Notes: generated from the letters alone by a model not told the origin. A stretch of DNA of 64,000 bases from Weissella koreensis KACC 15510 (GCF_000219805.1 NC_015759.1:1178001-1242000); one strand, 5' to 3'. Shown: positions 45,843-56,452, counted from the first letter of the stretch. A program made the numbers and translations.

Positions 45843-47372
45843 ATGGATTATTTAATTGGTGTTGATATGGGTACGACCTCAACTAAGGCCGTACTATTTG
45901 ATAAGGCAGGACATGTTATTACTTCTGCAAACAAAGGATATAACCTTTATCGGGATGCACCAGATATGGCGGAAGAAGATTTAGATGAAATTTTTGAAGC
46001 CTTCTCAGATGCAATTAGAGAAGTGGTGCGGTTTGATCGGGATGCAAACATTTTAGCCGTTTCATTCTCATCAGCGATGCATTCATTGATTGCCTTTGAC
46101 GGTGATTGGAACCCATTAACGCGAGTGATCACTTGGGCTGACACACGAGCTGTTAAGTATACTGAAGAGCTAAAGGCAAATGGACTAGGAGCTGAAATTT
46201 ATGCTCATACTGGAACTCCCATTCATCCAATGGCACCTTTGTCAAAGTTACTTTGGTTGAAAAATGAACATGCAGATATCTATAATAAAGCAGAACATTA
46301 TTTGGGAATTAAAGAATATATTTTCCATCGTTTGTTCGGAGCCAATAAGATGGACATTTCAATTGCATCAGGAACTGGGATGTTTAACATTTTCGATTTA
46401 GATTGGGATAAACAAGCTCTTGAAGTTACTGGTGTAAGTCGTGAACAAATGCCAACTCCAGTTGATCCATATACAATGGAAACTGAAATGCTAGAAGAAT
46501 ATTCAGCTTTGTTGGGATTGCCAAAGGATACACCATTTGTTTATGGAGCTGGAGATGGTCCATTATCAAACTTGGGAGTTAATGCTGTTCAACCAGGTGT
46601 TGCCGCAGTTACAATTGGAACTTCTGGGGCCATTCGGGTCGTGACAGATGCACCAAAGATTGATCCAAAGGGGCGTACCTTTACTTATGCTTTGGATAAA
46701 GATCACTGGGTTGTTGGTGGTCCGGTTAATAATGGTGGAGATGTATTCCGATGGGTCCGGAACAATTTGTTTGATTCAGAGAAGTCAACCGCATCATTGT
46801 TGAATATGGATTCATATGATTTGATTACTGAGATTGCAAGTCAAGTACCAGCTGGAGCCAATGGATTGTTGTTCCACCCATATCTAGGTGGTGAACGTGC
46901 CCCAATTTGGGATGCTAATGCTCGTGGATCATTCTTCGGACTGACCCACAGTCATACACGTGCCCACATGGCTCGTTCAGTCCTTGAAGGAATTATTTTT
47001 AATATTTATATGGTTGAACTAGCTTTGGAAGAAGTTGTTGGTGATTTGAAGTCAATTCAAGCGACTGGTGGATTTGTTCGTTCAGCGCTTTGGCGTCAAA
47101 TGTTAGCAGACATCTTTGAACAGTCTGTAACTGTTCCTGAGGCCTTTGAATCTGGGGCATTAGCTGCAACTGTTATGGCACAAAAAGCCTTGGGACTTGT
47201 TGATTCTTTGGAGGTTATTGGAGATATGGTTGGAGAAGCCAACACATATGAGCCAAATCCAGAAAATTATACTGTTTATCGTGAACTTGCTCCAATCTTT
47301 ATTCGTTTAAGCCGTCAACTACAGACGGAATACAAGAATATTGCGGACTTCCAACGTTCACACACGAAATAG
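45843..47372 (+). CDS. gntK: Gluconokinase (FGGY family)
   Basis: Phosphorylates gluconate to 6-phosphogluconate, which enters the phosphoketolase pathway in heterofermentative bacteria. The 509-residue FGGY-family kinase has the N-terminal ATP-binding GVDMGTTSTKAVLFD, the sugar-binding DTRAV, the GGPVNNGGDVFRW region and a C-terminal ATPase domain with QATGGFVRSALWRQM. The adjacent gluconate permease gene supports the substrate. TTGGAGGATTGAGCGA lies before the ATG. Upstream cre sites imply glucose repression. Confidence 0.9.
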   Translation: MDYLIGVDMGTTSTKAVLFDKAGHVITSANKGYNLYRDAPDMAEEDLDEIFEAFSDAIREVVRFDRDANILAVSFSSAMHSLIAFDGDWNPLTRVITWADTRAVKYTEELKANGLGAEIYAHTGTPIHPMAPLSKLLWLKNEHADIYNKAEHYLGIKEYIFHRLFGANKMDISIASGTGMFNIFDLDWDKQALEVTGVSREQMPTPVDPYTMETEMLEEYSALLGLPKDTPFVYGAGDGPLSNLGVNAVQPGVAAVTIGTSGAIRVVTDAPKIDPKGRTFTYALDKDHWVVGGPVNNGGDVFRWVRNNLFDSEKSTASLLNMDSYDLITEIASQVPAGANGLLFHPYLGGERAPIWDANARGSFFGLTHSHTRAHMARSVLEGIIFNIYMVELALEEVVGDLKSIQATGGFVRSALWRQMLADIFEQSVTVPEAFESGALAATVMAQKALGLVDSLEVIGDMVGEANTYEPNPENYTVYRELAPIFIRLSRQLQTEYKNIADFQRSHTK

Positions 47373-47418
47373 CTAACCAAATTTATTATGCGGTGAAAAA
47401 AATTAGGAGTGTTTTGTT

Positions 47419-48906
47419 ATGTTTAATCTTGCTGCTGGGGCTGCACCTAGCTTTTATTCATGGATGGTTAATGGGGTCAATGTTTGGCCTTTCTTGATTC
47501 TAATCCTTGGAATTGCCTTATTATTAGTATTTATTTTGAAGCTAAAAGTTAACACTTTTGTTTCTTTGATTATTATTTCAATCTTGGTTGCTCTTGGACT
47601 TGGAATGGGTCCTGCTTCGATTGCCGACGCCTTAAAGTCGGGAATTGGTGGTACGATGGGAGAACTGGTCGTGGTCTTTGGATTCGGTTCAATGATTGGT
47701 CGATTGGTTGCTGATTCAGGTGGATCATACCGAATTGCGTCAACGTTAATTACTTTATTTGGTAAGAAACGATTGCAATGGGCTGTGGCTATCGCTTCAT
47801 TCATCATTGGAATTTCTCTTTTGTTTGAAGTTGGACTTGTAGTTTTGATTCCTATCGTCTTCTCAATTGCCTTGGAAGTTAATGTTCCATTGCTCTACCT
47901 TGGAATTCCAATGGCTGCTGCTTTGTCAGCTGCGCAAGGATACTTGCCTCCACAACCATCACCAACAGCTGTTACGAACATCTTGGGTGCTAACATTGGT
48001 GTTGTCTTGATGTACGGAGTGATTGTTGCCTTAGTTGCATTAATCATAGCTGGTCCAATCTTTACTCGCTTTGCTCAAAAAATAGAACCAAGTGCCTTTA
48101 AAGTTACTAAGAAATTAGATGCTTTGGGTGAAGTTAAGAAATTTGATTTGAAGGATACACCAAGCTTTGCGATGGCCATTGTCACTTCATTGATGCCTGT
48201 TTTCTTCATGTTGATTGCTACTGCTTACACGATGATTAAAAATGGTGGAAAGCAAGTTTATGCTGGATCTATTGGTGATACCGCATGGAAGGCAATGACA
48301 CATGCCGCTCAGAATGGTTACTTGCACAATCCATCAACTTTTGATCAAATTATGGCGATGTTGGGTAACCCAATGATCGCAATGGTTATTGCGATGGCCT
48401 TTGCCATCTGGTCAATGGGACCTAAGCAAGGTCGTACGATGACCGAAGTTGGAAAGACAATGTCTGATGCATTGAGTTCAATCGCTAACTTATTGATGGT
48501 TATCGGTGGTGGTGCAGCCTTTAAAGGTATTTTGACTTCAGGTGGGATTTCTGATGCCATTGCTCAAGCCTTCCAACACACATCATTGTCACCAATCATC
48601 TTTGCATGGTTGATCGCCTTGATTATTCGTGTGTCAGTTGGTTCAGCTACAGTTGCTGGATTGACTGCTGCTGGAATTGTTGCTCCATTAGTTGCCGGAC
48701 AAACTGCTGTTAATCCAGCATTCGTTGTTCTTGCTATCGGTGCCGGTTCAATTGGTTTGTCTCACGTGAACGACGCTGGATTCTGGATGTTTAAAGAATT
48801 CTTTGATTTGACGGTTACACAAACTTTGAAAATTTGGACCGTTTTGGAAACCATTCTTTCAATCGTTGGTTTGATTGTTATCTTAATCTTAAGCGCAATC
48901 TTCTAA
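47419..48906 (+). CDS. gntP: Gluconate:proton symporter GntP family
   Basis: Membrane importer for gluconate. The 495-residue protein has about 12 to 14 membrane segments and family signatures such as GSMIGRLVADSGGSYRIA, PPQPSPTAV and SVGSATVAG. It is somewhat longer than the usual 440-450. AGGAG precedes the ATG. It is 46 bases after gntK with no terminator between, so one operon. Other organisms place a decarboxylating 6-phosphogluconate dehydrogenase nearby, but it is not in this window. Confidence 0.92.
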   Translation: MFNLAAGAAPSFYSWMVNGVNVWPFLILILGIALLLVFILKLKVNTFVSLIIISILVALGLGMGPASIADALKSGIGGTMGELVVVFGFGSMIGRLVADSGGSYRIASTLITLFGKKRLQWAVAIASFIIGISLLFEVGLVVLIPIVFSIALEVNVPLLYLGIPMAAALSAAQGYLPPQPSPTAVTNILGANIGVVLMYGVIVALVALIIAGPIFTRFAQKIEPSAFKVTKKLDALGEVKKFDLKDTPSFAMAIVTSLMPVFFMLIATAYTMIKNGGKQVYAGSIGDTAWKAMTHAAQNGYLHNPSTFDQIMAMLGNPMIAMVIAMAFAIWSMGPKQGRTMTEVGKTMSDALSSIANLLMVIGGGAAFKGILTSGGISDAIAQAFQHTSLSPIIFAWLIALIIRVSVGSATVAGLTAAGIVAPLVAGQTAVNPAFVVLAIGAGSIGLSHVNDAGFWMFKEFFDLTVTQTLKIWTVLETILSIVGLIVILILSAIF

Positions 48907-48923
48907 AAATTAATTGTAAGTTT

Positions 48924-48951
48924 AAAAGCTCCTTTTGACGAAGGGGCTTTT
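48924..48951 (+). terminator. gntKP terminator
   Basis: AAAAGCTCCTT pairs with AAGGGGCTTTT; only a short T-run follows. Confidence 0.65.
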
Positions 48952-49011
48952 ATGTTAAAATCTAATAAATACTTGCTACTACAGCAACGATAGGAGTATT
49001 CATTTAATACT

Positions 49012-50469
49012 ATGCCATTTTTATATCTACATATTAATGTTTTCGCAGATATTGTGGTTTTATTGAACACAATTGCAGCTATTGCCATTGTATTTCGAGG
49101 TGAACGAGAAGTTTCCTCGATGTGGGCTTGGCTAATGGTTTTAATTACTTTGCCAGGAATTGGACTAATAATTTATATGTTCTTGGGACGTAATCTAAAT
49201 AGTAAGAAAATCTTCAGTCTACAAACCCAAAAAGTATTAGGGATTGATAAGATTGTCAAAAATCAAAAAAAGTTGGCGCATGAAATTGATACCGCTGAAC
49301 ATTTGGAAGAAGAAGGTAGTTTTGTACGCTTGTTTTTACAAAATGATGCGGCTCTTTTAACTTTTCAAAATTCAGTGCATATTTTTACAGATGGTCATGA
49401 TAAATTTGATCAATTGTTTGCAGATATTAAAAAAGCGAAACATCATATTAATCTTGAATATTTTACAATTTATGATGATGAAATTGGTAATCAATTGGTG
49501 GATTTGTTAACTCAACGTGCACAAGCAGGGGTCCGAGTTCGAGTGTTATTTGATCAATGGGGTTCAAAAGGACGGCATGATAAAATGTGGCGTCGTCTTC
49601 GTGATGCGGGGGGACAAGTTGTTCCGTTTTTATCACCACGTTATGTGGCGATTACTTTTCGAATTAATTTCCGAGATCACCGTAAAATAGCGGTAATTGA
49701 TGGCAGCATCGGTTACATTGGGGGATTTAACGTCGGTGATCAGTATTTGGGGCGCTTTAAAAAATTTGGTCATTGGCGGGACACGCATGTTCGAATTGAA
49801 GGGGACGCAGTTTTGGCCATTCAATCTCGTTTCTTTACTGATTGGAATGCGACAACTAAGAAACAACAATTAAATTTTTCAGATGACTATTTTCCAAGTC
49901 AACAAGCATCTAATAATCGAACAACCGCTATTCAAATTGTTTCATCCGGACCAGATGATACGAAAAAACAAATCCAAACTGGTTACTTAAAGATGTTTGC
50001 ATCAGCTACGGAAAGTATTTATATTCAAACCCCATATTTTATTCCTGATCAAGCTGTTTTAGAGGTTTTAAGAATGGCCGTTTTATCAGGTGTTAAAGTT
50101 AAAATTATGATCCCAGCATTTCCTGATCACCCATTTGTTTATCGGGCAACTGAGTGGTATGTAAAACAACTTATACAGGTAGGAGCTGAAATTTATCGTT
50201 ATGATAAAGGATTTATGCATGCTAAGACTGTGACTATTGACGGCCGCATAAGCTCCATTGGATCTGCTAATATGGATATTCGTTCGTTTATTTTGAACTT
50301 TGAAGCTAATGCCTTTATGTATGATCGAAATTTAGCAAAACAGCTTGAAAATATTTACCATGCTGATATTTTAGAATCAACCAAATTAGATTTGGCTTAC
50401 TTTGAGCATCAATCTGTTTGGAAAAAAGCGCTTCAACGGATGTCACGCTTATTGGGACCAATTTTATAA
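49012..50469 (+). CDS. cls: Cardiolipin synthase
   Basis: Condenses two phosphatidylglycerol molecules to cardiolipin. The 485-residue protein has two N-terminal membrane segments and two phospholipase D motifs: DHRKIAVIDGSIGYIGGFN and HAKTVTIDGRISSIGSANMD. GATAGGAG lies upstream of the ATG at an unusually long spacing, so the start is somewhat uncertain. It follows the gluconate operon and is not obviously linked to it. Confidence 0.92.
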   Translation: MPFLYLHINVFADIVVLLNTIAAIAIVFRGEREVSSMWAWLMVLITLPGIGLIIYMFLGRNLNSKKIFSLQTQKVLGIDKIVKNQKKLAHEIDTAEHLEEEGSFVRLFLQNDAALLTFQNSVHIFTDGHDKFDQLFADIKKAKHHINLEYFTIYDDEIGNQLVDLLTQRAQAGVRVRVLFDQWGSKGRHDKMWRRLRDAGGQVVPFLSPRYVAITFRINFRDHRKIAVIDGSIGYIGGFNVGDQYLGRFKKFGHWRDTHVRIEGDAVLAIQSRFFTDWNATTKKQQLNFSDDYFPSQQASNNRTTAIQIVSSGPDDTKKQIQTGYLKMFASATESIYIQTPYFIPDQAVLEVLRMAVLSGVKVKIMIPAFPDHPFVYRATEWYVKQLIQVGAEIYRYDKGFMHAKTVTIDGRISSIGSANMDIRSFILNFEANAFMYDRNLAKQLENIYHADILESTKLDLAYFEHQSVWKKALQRMSRLLGPIL

Positions 50470-50521
50470 AAACATTTTTTGAATTGGAATTAATTCAGCA
50501 TGGATTAAGAAAGAAGGCAAA

Positions 50522-51781
50522 ATGACGGATCAAATAAAATTGACTGATGGGGTTCACCTACAGGTTGAAACAACGAAGCAGTTTACAACAACACAAATTA
50601 GTATAAATTTTGCAACGCCCAAATTAAACGCGGATTTAGCTGGGCGTTTTTTAACTTCAAATTTTTTAGAAACAGTTTCTAAAAAATACCCTAGTCAACA
50701 AAAATTTGCTCAAATCTTAAATCAATTATATGGGGCAAGTTTTAGTGTAGAAGTTAGTAATATTGGAGGAGTTCATAATTTTTGTGTAAATTTGGAAATT
50801 GTAGATCCTAAACTACTGAATAGTAGTGAAGATCTTCTAACAGAAGCCTTTAAATTTTTACAAACGGTAATGTTTGAGCCATTAGGTGATGATATAACAG
50901 GTTTTGATCCTACGATTTTTATGCGACAAAAGGAAATTGCTTTAGATGAAATTGAAGGACTTAATGAAGATCGAGAATATCAAATTGTTCGTACAACAAT
51001 TGAAGATAGTTTTGTTGACCATAAATTAGGTTTAGCTGCCTATGGAAATCAAGCATTAGTCCAAAATGTTACAGAAATGTCAGCGTGGGCAACCTATCAA
51101 AAATTATTACAAACAGATCAAATTGACATTGTGGTAGTGGGGGGAGTTACTGCTGATCAAATAAAGCAATTGATTCAAAAATATTTGCCTTTTAATGCCC
51201 GTAAAGTTAGTTTACCAGTTAAGCAAACTCCAGTTTTTGTAGAACCCCAAATTAAAGAAATTTATGAACCCGTACAACAGGCACAGATTGTATTAAGCTG
51301 GAAATTATCATTAGATTGGTCTGAACGTTTTACAGGCTATGTTTTAAATTCATTACTTGGTGGAACTGGAATTTCACGTTTGTTTTTAAATGTGCGTGAA
51401 CAGGCCGGATTAGCCTATACAGTTTATTCTGATTTCAATTTCTATACTGATTTAATGTTTGTAGTGGCAGGTGTTAAGGTTGATCAAGTTGAATCAGCAC
51501 AATCAATGATCTTAGGGGAGGTTAAACGTCTTAAAAAAGAACTTATTACCGATACAGAGTTACAACAAGTAAAACAATTAATGTTGAATGAGTATCGGTT
51601 AGGTCAAGATCAAATCAGAACGCGGACTGAACGTGGCTTGAGTCAAGCAATCACACACAGAAGATTAACCTCAGATGAATGGCAAGCTCAAATAGAACAG
51701 GTAACCAAAGAAGATATTCAAAGAGCAGCACTTCGTTTAAACTTACAGATACAAATGATTTTACGTCGAAAGGAGGGATGA
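50522..51781 (+). CDS. M16 peptidase-like protein, non-catalytic member
   Basis: A 419-residue insulinase-fold protein corresponding to YmfF in Bacillus subtilis. The usual HxxEH zinc motif is absent near the N-terminus, where the sequence reads FLTSNFLETVSKKYPSQQKF, so this is probably the regulatory or structural partner of the next gene. AAGAAGGCAAA is the ribosome site. It lies one base before the next gene. The substrate is unknown. Confidence 0.85.
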   Translation: MTDQIKLTDGVHLQVETTKQFTTTQISINFATPKLNADLAGRFLTSNFLETVSKKYPSQQKFAQILNQLYGASFSVEVSNIGGVHNFCVNLEIVDPKLLNSSEDLLTEAFKFLQTVMFEPLGDDITGFDPTIFMRQKEIALDEIEGLNEDREYQIVRTTIEDSFVDHKLGLAAYGNQALVQNVTEMSAWATYQKLLQTDQIDIVVVGGVTADQIKQLIQKYLPFNARKVSLPVKQTPVFVEPQIKEIYEPVQQAQIVLSWKLSLDWSERFTGYVLNSLLGGTGISRLFLNVREQAGLAYTVYSDFNFYTDLMFVVAGVKVDQVESAQSMILGEVKRLKKELITDTELQQVKQLMLNEYRLGQDQIRTRTERGLSQAITHRRLTSDEWQAQIEQVTKEDIQRAALRLNLQIQMILRRKEG

Positions 51782-51782
51782 A

Positions 51783-53060
51783 ATGAACCGACAAATTCCA
51801 AAAGGACAACATTATAAACTTGAAAATGGACTACGTGTTCATTTGATTCAACGGCCGGAATTTCATCAAATTGTGAGCTTATTAACGGTTGATTACGGAG
51901 CACGTGATTTATATGTTAATCAAATTGATGAAAAATTAAATGTTGGAACACCTAAATTAGGGATTGCTCATTTTTTGGAGCATCAATTATTTAAGCAACC
52001 TGGGTATGATGCCATGGTTAAAATTAATCAGGCAGGCGATACGGTGAATGCATATACTTCTCCCACCCGAACTAGTTATTTTACTGTCTCATTAGCTGAA
52101 CGATATCAAAGTCTTGAAGAATTGTTGACCTTTACTCAGGAACCATACTTTGATCAAACTGCGGTAACCCGAGAAGCTAATATTATTAGCCAAGAAATAG
52201 ATATGTATCAGGATGATCCTGCCTCACAACTTTATCAATCCATTCTGGGGCAGCTTTATCCCAATGATCCTCTTTCTTTTGATATTGCTGGTACAGTTGA
52301 GAGTGTTCATGAAATTACGCCATCAGATTTAGAATCAGCTTATGCCGTAGCTTATCGACCTGATCAAATGGATTTAGTAGTCGTAGGTGCCTTTGATTTT
52401 TTAACCGTTCAGAATTTGATTGAAAATTCTCCGGCCGGAAAACGTCCATCTGCCCAAAGAATATCAAAACCATCAGATCAAATGTTATCGAATGTTACAC
52501 AGGTTAAAGAAGATACGTTATATCTTGAGGCAGATATTCATCGTAATCGGATTGCAGTAGGTCAAAGAATTATCTTACCCCAGGCTACAGGAAGAGCTGG
52601 TTTGAAAAATGGTGTGGCGCTAGATTTAGCCTTAGACTTAGTTTTCAGTGAAAATTCCCCTAATTATCGAACATGGTATGATATGGGCTTGATTGATGAT
52701 AATTTGAGTGTGGAATTAACTTGGGAAAGAAATTTATCTTATCTAGTATTGCTAGGTGAAACACCGGAACCAGAAGAATTAATCGCAGTACTAAAACAAG
52801 AATTACAATCTCTTCCGGAACGGTTAGCTGAGTTATCTATAGAATTTGAACAAATTAAACGTGGGGCTATTGGTCGCTTGATTAATAAGTTTAATTCGCT
52901 TGAAGAGTGGGCTACTCAATTTGAAGGGACCACCTTTGACGCAGCTTTTTTGCCAGATGAGTTAGACTTGCTGCAAAGTTTAACGTTTGAAGAAATGCAA
53001 ACGATTACGCAACAAACTAAAACAAGTGAAATAGCGAGCGTAATTATCCAACCGGAATGA
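51783..53060 (+). CDS. M16 family zinc peptidase
   Basis: A 425-residue insulinase-type peptidase corresponding to YmfH. The zinc-binding HxxEH motif is present as HFLEHQLFKQPG near residue 60, with the downstream Glu in REANIISQEIDMYQDD. It likely pairs with the preceding inactive subunit to form a clamshell. AGGAGGGATGAA overlaps the end of the previous gene. The M16 pair followed by a rodZ-like gene, pgsA, cinA and recA is a conserved order. Confidence 0.9.
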   Translation: MNRQIPKGQHYKLENGLRVHLIQRPEFHQIVSLLTVDYGARDLYVNQIDEKLNVGTPKLGIAHFLEHQLFKQPGYDAMVKINQAGDTVNAYTSPTRTSYFTVSLAERYQSLEELLTFTQEPYFDQTAVTREANIISQEIDMYQDDPASQLYQSILGQLYPNDPLSFDIAGTVESVHEITPSDLESAYAVAYRPDQMDLVVVGAFDFLTVQNLIENSPAGKRPSAQRISKPSDQMLSNVTQVKEDTLYLEADIHRNRIAVGQRIILPQATGRAGLKNGVALDLALDLVFSENSPNYRTWYDMGLIDDNLSVELTWERNLSYLVLLGETPEPEELIAVLKQELQSLPERLAELSIEFEQIKRGAIGRLINKFNSLEEWATQFEGTTFDAAFLPDELDLLQSLTFEEMQTITQQTKTSEIASVIIQPE

Positions 53061-53114
53061 TAAAATTATGGTAAAATAATCATATAAATATATGTAGTAA
53101 AGGGATTAAGTGAT

Positions 53115-54026
53115 ATGGCAGACATGGGACAAAAGGGAATTGGTGAGGAACTTCAAGCTGCCCGCATTGATAAAGGGCTAACCTTAGATGATGTACAAGC
53201 ACAGACGAAGATTCAAAAACGTTATTTACAAGCGATTGAAAATAATCAATTTGATCAATTGCCAGGCAAATTTTACGAGCGCGCTTTTACGCGTCAATAT
53301 GCAGCAGCAGTTGGAATTGATGCTGATGATTTATTAGAACGATATGATTTAGTAGCGCCAGCTGAAAATCCAAATATGGAACAAGTTCGAGTAGATGAAG
53401 ATAATGTTACTCGAGTTGGGATGCGTAGCGAAGAAAATTTACAAAAGAAACAATTGGTAAATGCTATGCCTAAAATAATCATGGGTGTTGTTGCTTTGGC
53501 GGTTGTGATCGTGGTTTGGGCGTTAGTTGCAAACTTTGCAGGTCATTCGAAATCTTCAACAGAAGATTCACATGTTTCTATCAGTAGCTCTTCTGTAGCA
53601 AATAGTTCATCAAAACAATCTTCAGATTCATCAAATGAAAAGTCTTCATCTTCTGAAGATAAGAAAAAGTCCGAAGATAAAAAGAAGTCTGATAATAAGA
53701 AAACAGAAATATCAGAACCTGCTATTGCGGGAACCACTACTACTTTTGAAGCTAAGGTACCAGCTGATACTGATCGTAAGTTGACTCTAACTGGTCAAAA
53801 TGGTGATTCATGGGTATTAGTGAAATCAAATACAGGGGTGGTTTTGTATTCAGGAACCGTTAAGTCTGGTGTGAATCAGGAGTTTAATTTGAATAGTGAT
53901 GTTACAAGTGTCAATATTCAAACTGGAAATGCTAATAATTTGAAGGTTAATTTCAATGATAATGATCTAAATTTGAGTAATACAACCTTAGTTTGGCATG
54001 CCTTGATTAATATCACTCAAAAATAG
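53115..54026 (+). CDS. RodZ-like helix-turn-helix membrane protein (YmfM)
   Basis: A 303-residue protein with a cytoplasmic HTH_25 domain (residues 8-70, LQAARIDKGLTLDDVQAQTKI, shortened), one membrane segment near residues 118-140, a Ser/Lys/Asp-rich low-complexity linker (repeats of EDKKKS) and a C-terminal DUF4115 domain. This is the RodZ layout, so a role in cell shape through the MreB cytoskeleton is likely. The start follows AGGGATTAAGTGAT with only moderate match. It is followed by pgsA. Confidence 0.85.
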   Translation: MADMGQKGIGEELQAARIDKGLTLDDVQAQTKIQKRYLQAIENNQFDQLPGKFYERAFTRQYAAAVGIDADDLLERYDLVAPAENPNMEQVRVDEDNVTRVGMRSEENLQKKQLVNAMPKIIMGVVALAVVIVVWALVANFAGHSKSSTEDSHVSISSSSVANSSSKQSSDSSNEKSSSSEDKKKSEDKKKSDNKKTEISEPAIAGTTTTFEAKVPADTDRKLTLTGQNGDSWVLVKSNTGVVLYSGTVKSGVNQEFNLNSDVTSVNIQTGNANNLKVNFNDNDLNLSNTTLVWHALINITQK

Positions 54027-54044
54027 GAGTAAGTTAGTAAAATT

Positions 54045-54620
54045 ATGAATTTACCAAATAAATTAACCGTTTTTAGAATCATTTTGATCCCAATTTTTGC
54101 AATTGTTTTAATGTTACCAGTTGATATATGGGGTGGTTTATCGCAATTACCTATGACGCATTTAGTGGCTGCAATTATTTTTATTGTCGCTTCGTTAACT
54201 GATACGGCTGATGGTCAAATAGCCCGTCGACAACATCTTGTAACTAATTTTGGGAAGTTTGCAGACCCATTAGCGGATAAGCTTCTTGTAATGACAGCGT
54301 TGATTTTTTTCGTCCAATTTCAATGGTTACCTGCTTGGATGATTGCTTTAATTGTGATTCGTGAATTAGCGGTAACTGGTTTAAGAACGTTAATCGTAGA
54401 AAATAACGGTGAAGTTATGGCTGCTGCAATGCCCGGTAAAATAAAAACTACTACGCAAATGTTGGCAATCATCTTTTTCTTATTACATGATTTAGGTTTT
54501 AACTTAATTCATGTTCCATTCGCGCAAATTATGATCTGGATTGCGTTATTCTTTACAATTTATTCAGGGATTGAATATTTTTGGAAAGCGCGTTTTGTTT
54601 TTAGTGATGGTTTTAAATAA
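54045..54620 (+). CDS. pgsA: Phosphatidylglycerophosphate synthase
   Basis: Makes phosphatidylglycerophosphate from CDP-diacylglycerol and glycerol 3-phosphate. The 191-residue membrane protein has the CDP-alcohol phosphotransferase motif DTADGQIARRQ...GKFADPLADK and about four membrane segments. TAGGAGTAAG lies upstream. A terminator follows at 54677-54705. It sits between rodZ-like and cinA-recA, a conserved arrangement. Confidence 0.95.
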   Translation: MNLPNKLTVFRIILIPIFAIVLMLPVDIWGGLSQLPMTHLVAAIIFIVASLTDTADGQIARRQHLVTNFGKFADPLADKLLVMTALIFFVQFQWLPAWMIALIVIRELAVTGLRTLIVENNGEVMAAAMPGKIKTTTQMLAIIFFLLHDLGFNLIHVPFAQIMIWIALFFTIYSGIEYFWKARFVFSDGFK

Positions 54621-54676
54621 TTATAATATCAATTAGATACTAAACGGAGTTATCTAACATTGATTTTTCGTTTATA

Positions 54677-54705
54677 AAGGACTGGAAGTTTATTCCAGTC
54701 TTTTT
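54677..54705 (+). terminator. pgsA terminator
   Basis: AGGACTGGAA pairs with TTCCAGTCTT around a short loop and T residues follow. Confidence 0.85.
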
Positions 54706-54769
54706 CTTTGAAAAATATTATAATTAATTTATTAGTTAGGTGGATCCTTATTAGTTAGGAGCAATTAAA

Positions 54770-55255
54770 ATGAAAAAGATTGAACAACTAGGTCGGTTAT
54801 TAATTGAGAAAAAGCAGAGTATTACGGCTGCTGAAAGCTTAACAGCAGGAATGTTCGCTAGTGAATTAGCCAATGTCAGTGGTATTTCAACCGTTTTTTC
54901 TGGTTCCTTTGTTACCTATAGTGCCGTAGCTAAAGAGCAATTGGTGAATGTACCCATGGCTTTAGTTGAAGAATATGGAGTAGTTTCAGCACAAGTAGCT
55001 CAAGCTATGGCTAAGGGGGCGCAAGCACGGTTAAAAACAGATTGGGCCATTGGATTAACAGGGGTTGCAGGTCCCGACGGATTAGAAAACCATCCGGCTG
55101 GGACGGTTTATATTGGTGTGTCACAACCGAATGGACAAGTTAAAACTAAATTATTTAATTTAGTTGGAGATCGAATGTCTGTTCGACAGCAGGCTGTTGA
55201 ATGCGGGGCGCAATTAATTTTAGAATTAATTGGGAAAGACGTTACAAAAGATTAA
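54770..55255 (+). CDS. CinA C-terminal domain protein (nicotinamide-nucleotide amidase)
   Basis: A 161-residue protein matching only the C-terminal amidohydrolase domain of CinA. Motifs are AAESLTAGMFASELANVSG and GLTGVAGPDG. The N-terminal MoaB-like domain found in most full-length CinA proteins (about 400 residues) is missing, and nothing upstream encodes it. The likely reaction is deamidation of nicotinamide mononucleotide. TTAGGAGCAA precedes the ATG. cinA and recA are usually adjacent. Confidence 0.9.
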   Translation: MKKIEQLGRLLIEKKQSITAAESLTAGMFASELANVSGISTVFSGSFVTYSAVAKEQLVNVPMALVEEYGVVSAQVAQAMAKGAQARLKTDWAIGLTGVAGPDGLENHPAGTVYIGVSQPNGQVKTKLFNLVGDRMSVRQQAVECGAQLILELIGKDVTKD

Positions 55256-55306
55256 AATTAGGTTATACTTAATATATTGATTTTCAAATGAACGGAGAAA
55301 TTAAAT

Positions 55307-56452
55307 ATGGCAACGAGTGGAAAAAATATTAATCCTAATAAAAGAATTGAAGGCAAAATTACGGATCCAAAAGCGCGACAAAAAGCCTTGGATGAAGCAC
55401 TGAAAAAAATCGAAAAAAACTTTGGAAAAGGTTCAATTATGCGAATGGGCGATTCTAAATTCTCACAAATTGAAGCTTCTTCTACTGGTTCACTAAAATT
55501 GGATATTGCACTTGGAATTGGTGGTTATCCAAAGGGACGAATTATTGAAATTTATGGACCTGAATCATCTGGTAAAACTACTTTGGCTCTACATGCTGCT
55601 GCAGAAATGCAAAAAACAGGAGGAAATGTAGCTTATATTGATGCGGAAAATGCGATGGACGTGGAATATGCTAAGGCATTGGGCGTTAATATTGATGACC
55701 TTTTACTTTCACAACCAGACACTGGAGAACAAGGTCTATCAATTGCTGATGCGTTGATACAGTCATCTGCGATTGACTTGATTGTTATTGATTCCGTGGC
55801 TGCTTTAACACCTAAGGCAGAAATAGATGGTGAAATTGGTGATGCGTCTATGGGATTGCAAGCCCGAATGATGTCATCTGCCTTAAGAAAGCTTTCAGGC
55901 TCAATTTTGAAAACGGAAACTACAGTTATCTTTATTAATCAATTGCGGGAAAAAATTGGAGTTATGTTTGGAAATCCTGAGACTACACCTGGAGGTCGTG
56001 CTCTTCGTTTCTATTCAACGGTTCGTTTAGATGTTAGACGTCGAGGTGGGATTGATGGAACTAAACAAGACGGTGAAGATGTTAAGTCAGTTGGTAATTT
56101 AACTAAGATTAAAGTTGTCAAAAATAAGGTTGCAGCTCCGTTTAGAGAAGTTGAAATTGAGATTATGTTTGGAAAGGGAATTTCTAAAACTGGTGAGATG
56201 ATTGATCTAGCTGTAGACAAAGATATCATTAAAAAAGCTGGTTCTTGGTTCTCATATGAAGGAGAGAAGATTGGCCAAGGTAAGGTCAATGTGATGCGAT
56301 GGTTAGATGATCCAGAAAATAAAGCTATTTATGATGAAATTATGAAGCGAGTTTTGGATGAATACTTTAAGAAACCAACGGATGAATCACCTGAAGAAAA
56401 TAATACAGATACATCAGAATCAGATGAGGCTGAATTAGAGATTGAAGAATAA
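55307..56452 (+). CDS. recA: Recombinase RecA
   Basis: ATP-dependent strand exchange protein and SOS coprotease. The 381-residue protein has Walker [10 protein letters not shown], the [12 protein letters not shown] region, and the L2 region [24 protein letters not shown] (split here for length). It ends in an acidic tail of about 30 residues. ACGGAG lies before the ATG. No LexA box (consensus CGAACNNNNGTTCG) is recognised upstream. Confidence 0.98.
   Translation: MATSGKNINPNKRIEGKITDPKARQKALDEALKKIEKNFGKGSIMRMGDSKFSQIEASSTGSLKLDIALGIGGYPKGRIIEIYGPESSGKTTLALHAAAEMQKTGGNVAYIDAENAMDVEYAKALGVNIDDLLLSQPDTGEQGLSIADALIQSSAIDLIVIDSVAALTPKAEIDGEIGDASMGLQARMMSSALRKLSGSILKTETTVIFINQLREKIGVMFGNPETTPGGRALRFYSTVRLDVRRRGGIDGTKQDGEDVKSVGNLTKIKVVKNKVAAPFREVEIEIMFGKGISKTGEMIDLAVDKDIIKKAGSWFSYEGEKIGQGKVNVMRWLDDPENKAIYDEIMKRVLDEYFKKPTDESPEENNTDTSESDEAELEIEE

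Noticed and set aside
53631..53700. Repeat-like EDKKKS stretch as a DNA repeat element
   Set aside because: It is simple low complexity within the linker of the RodZ-like protein.
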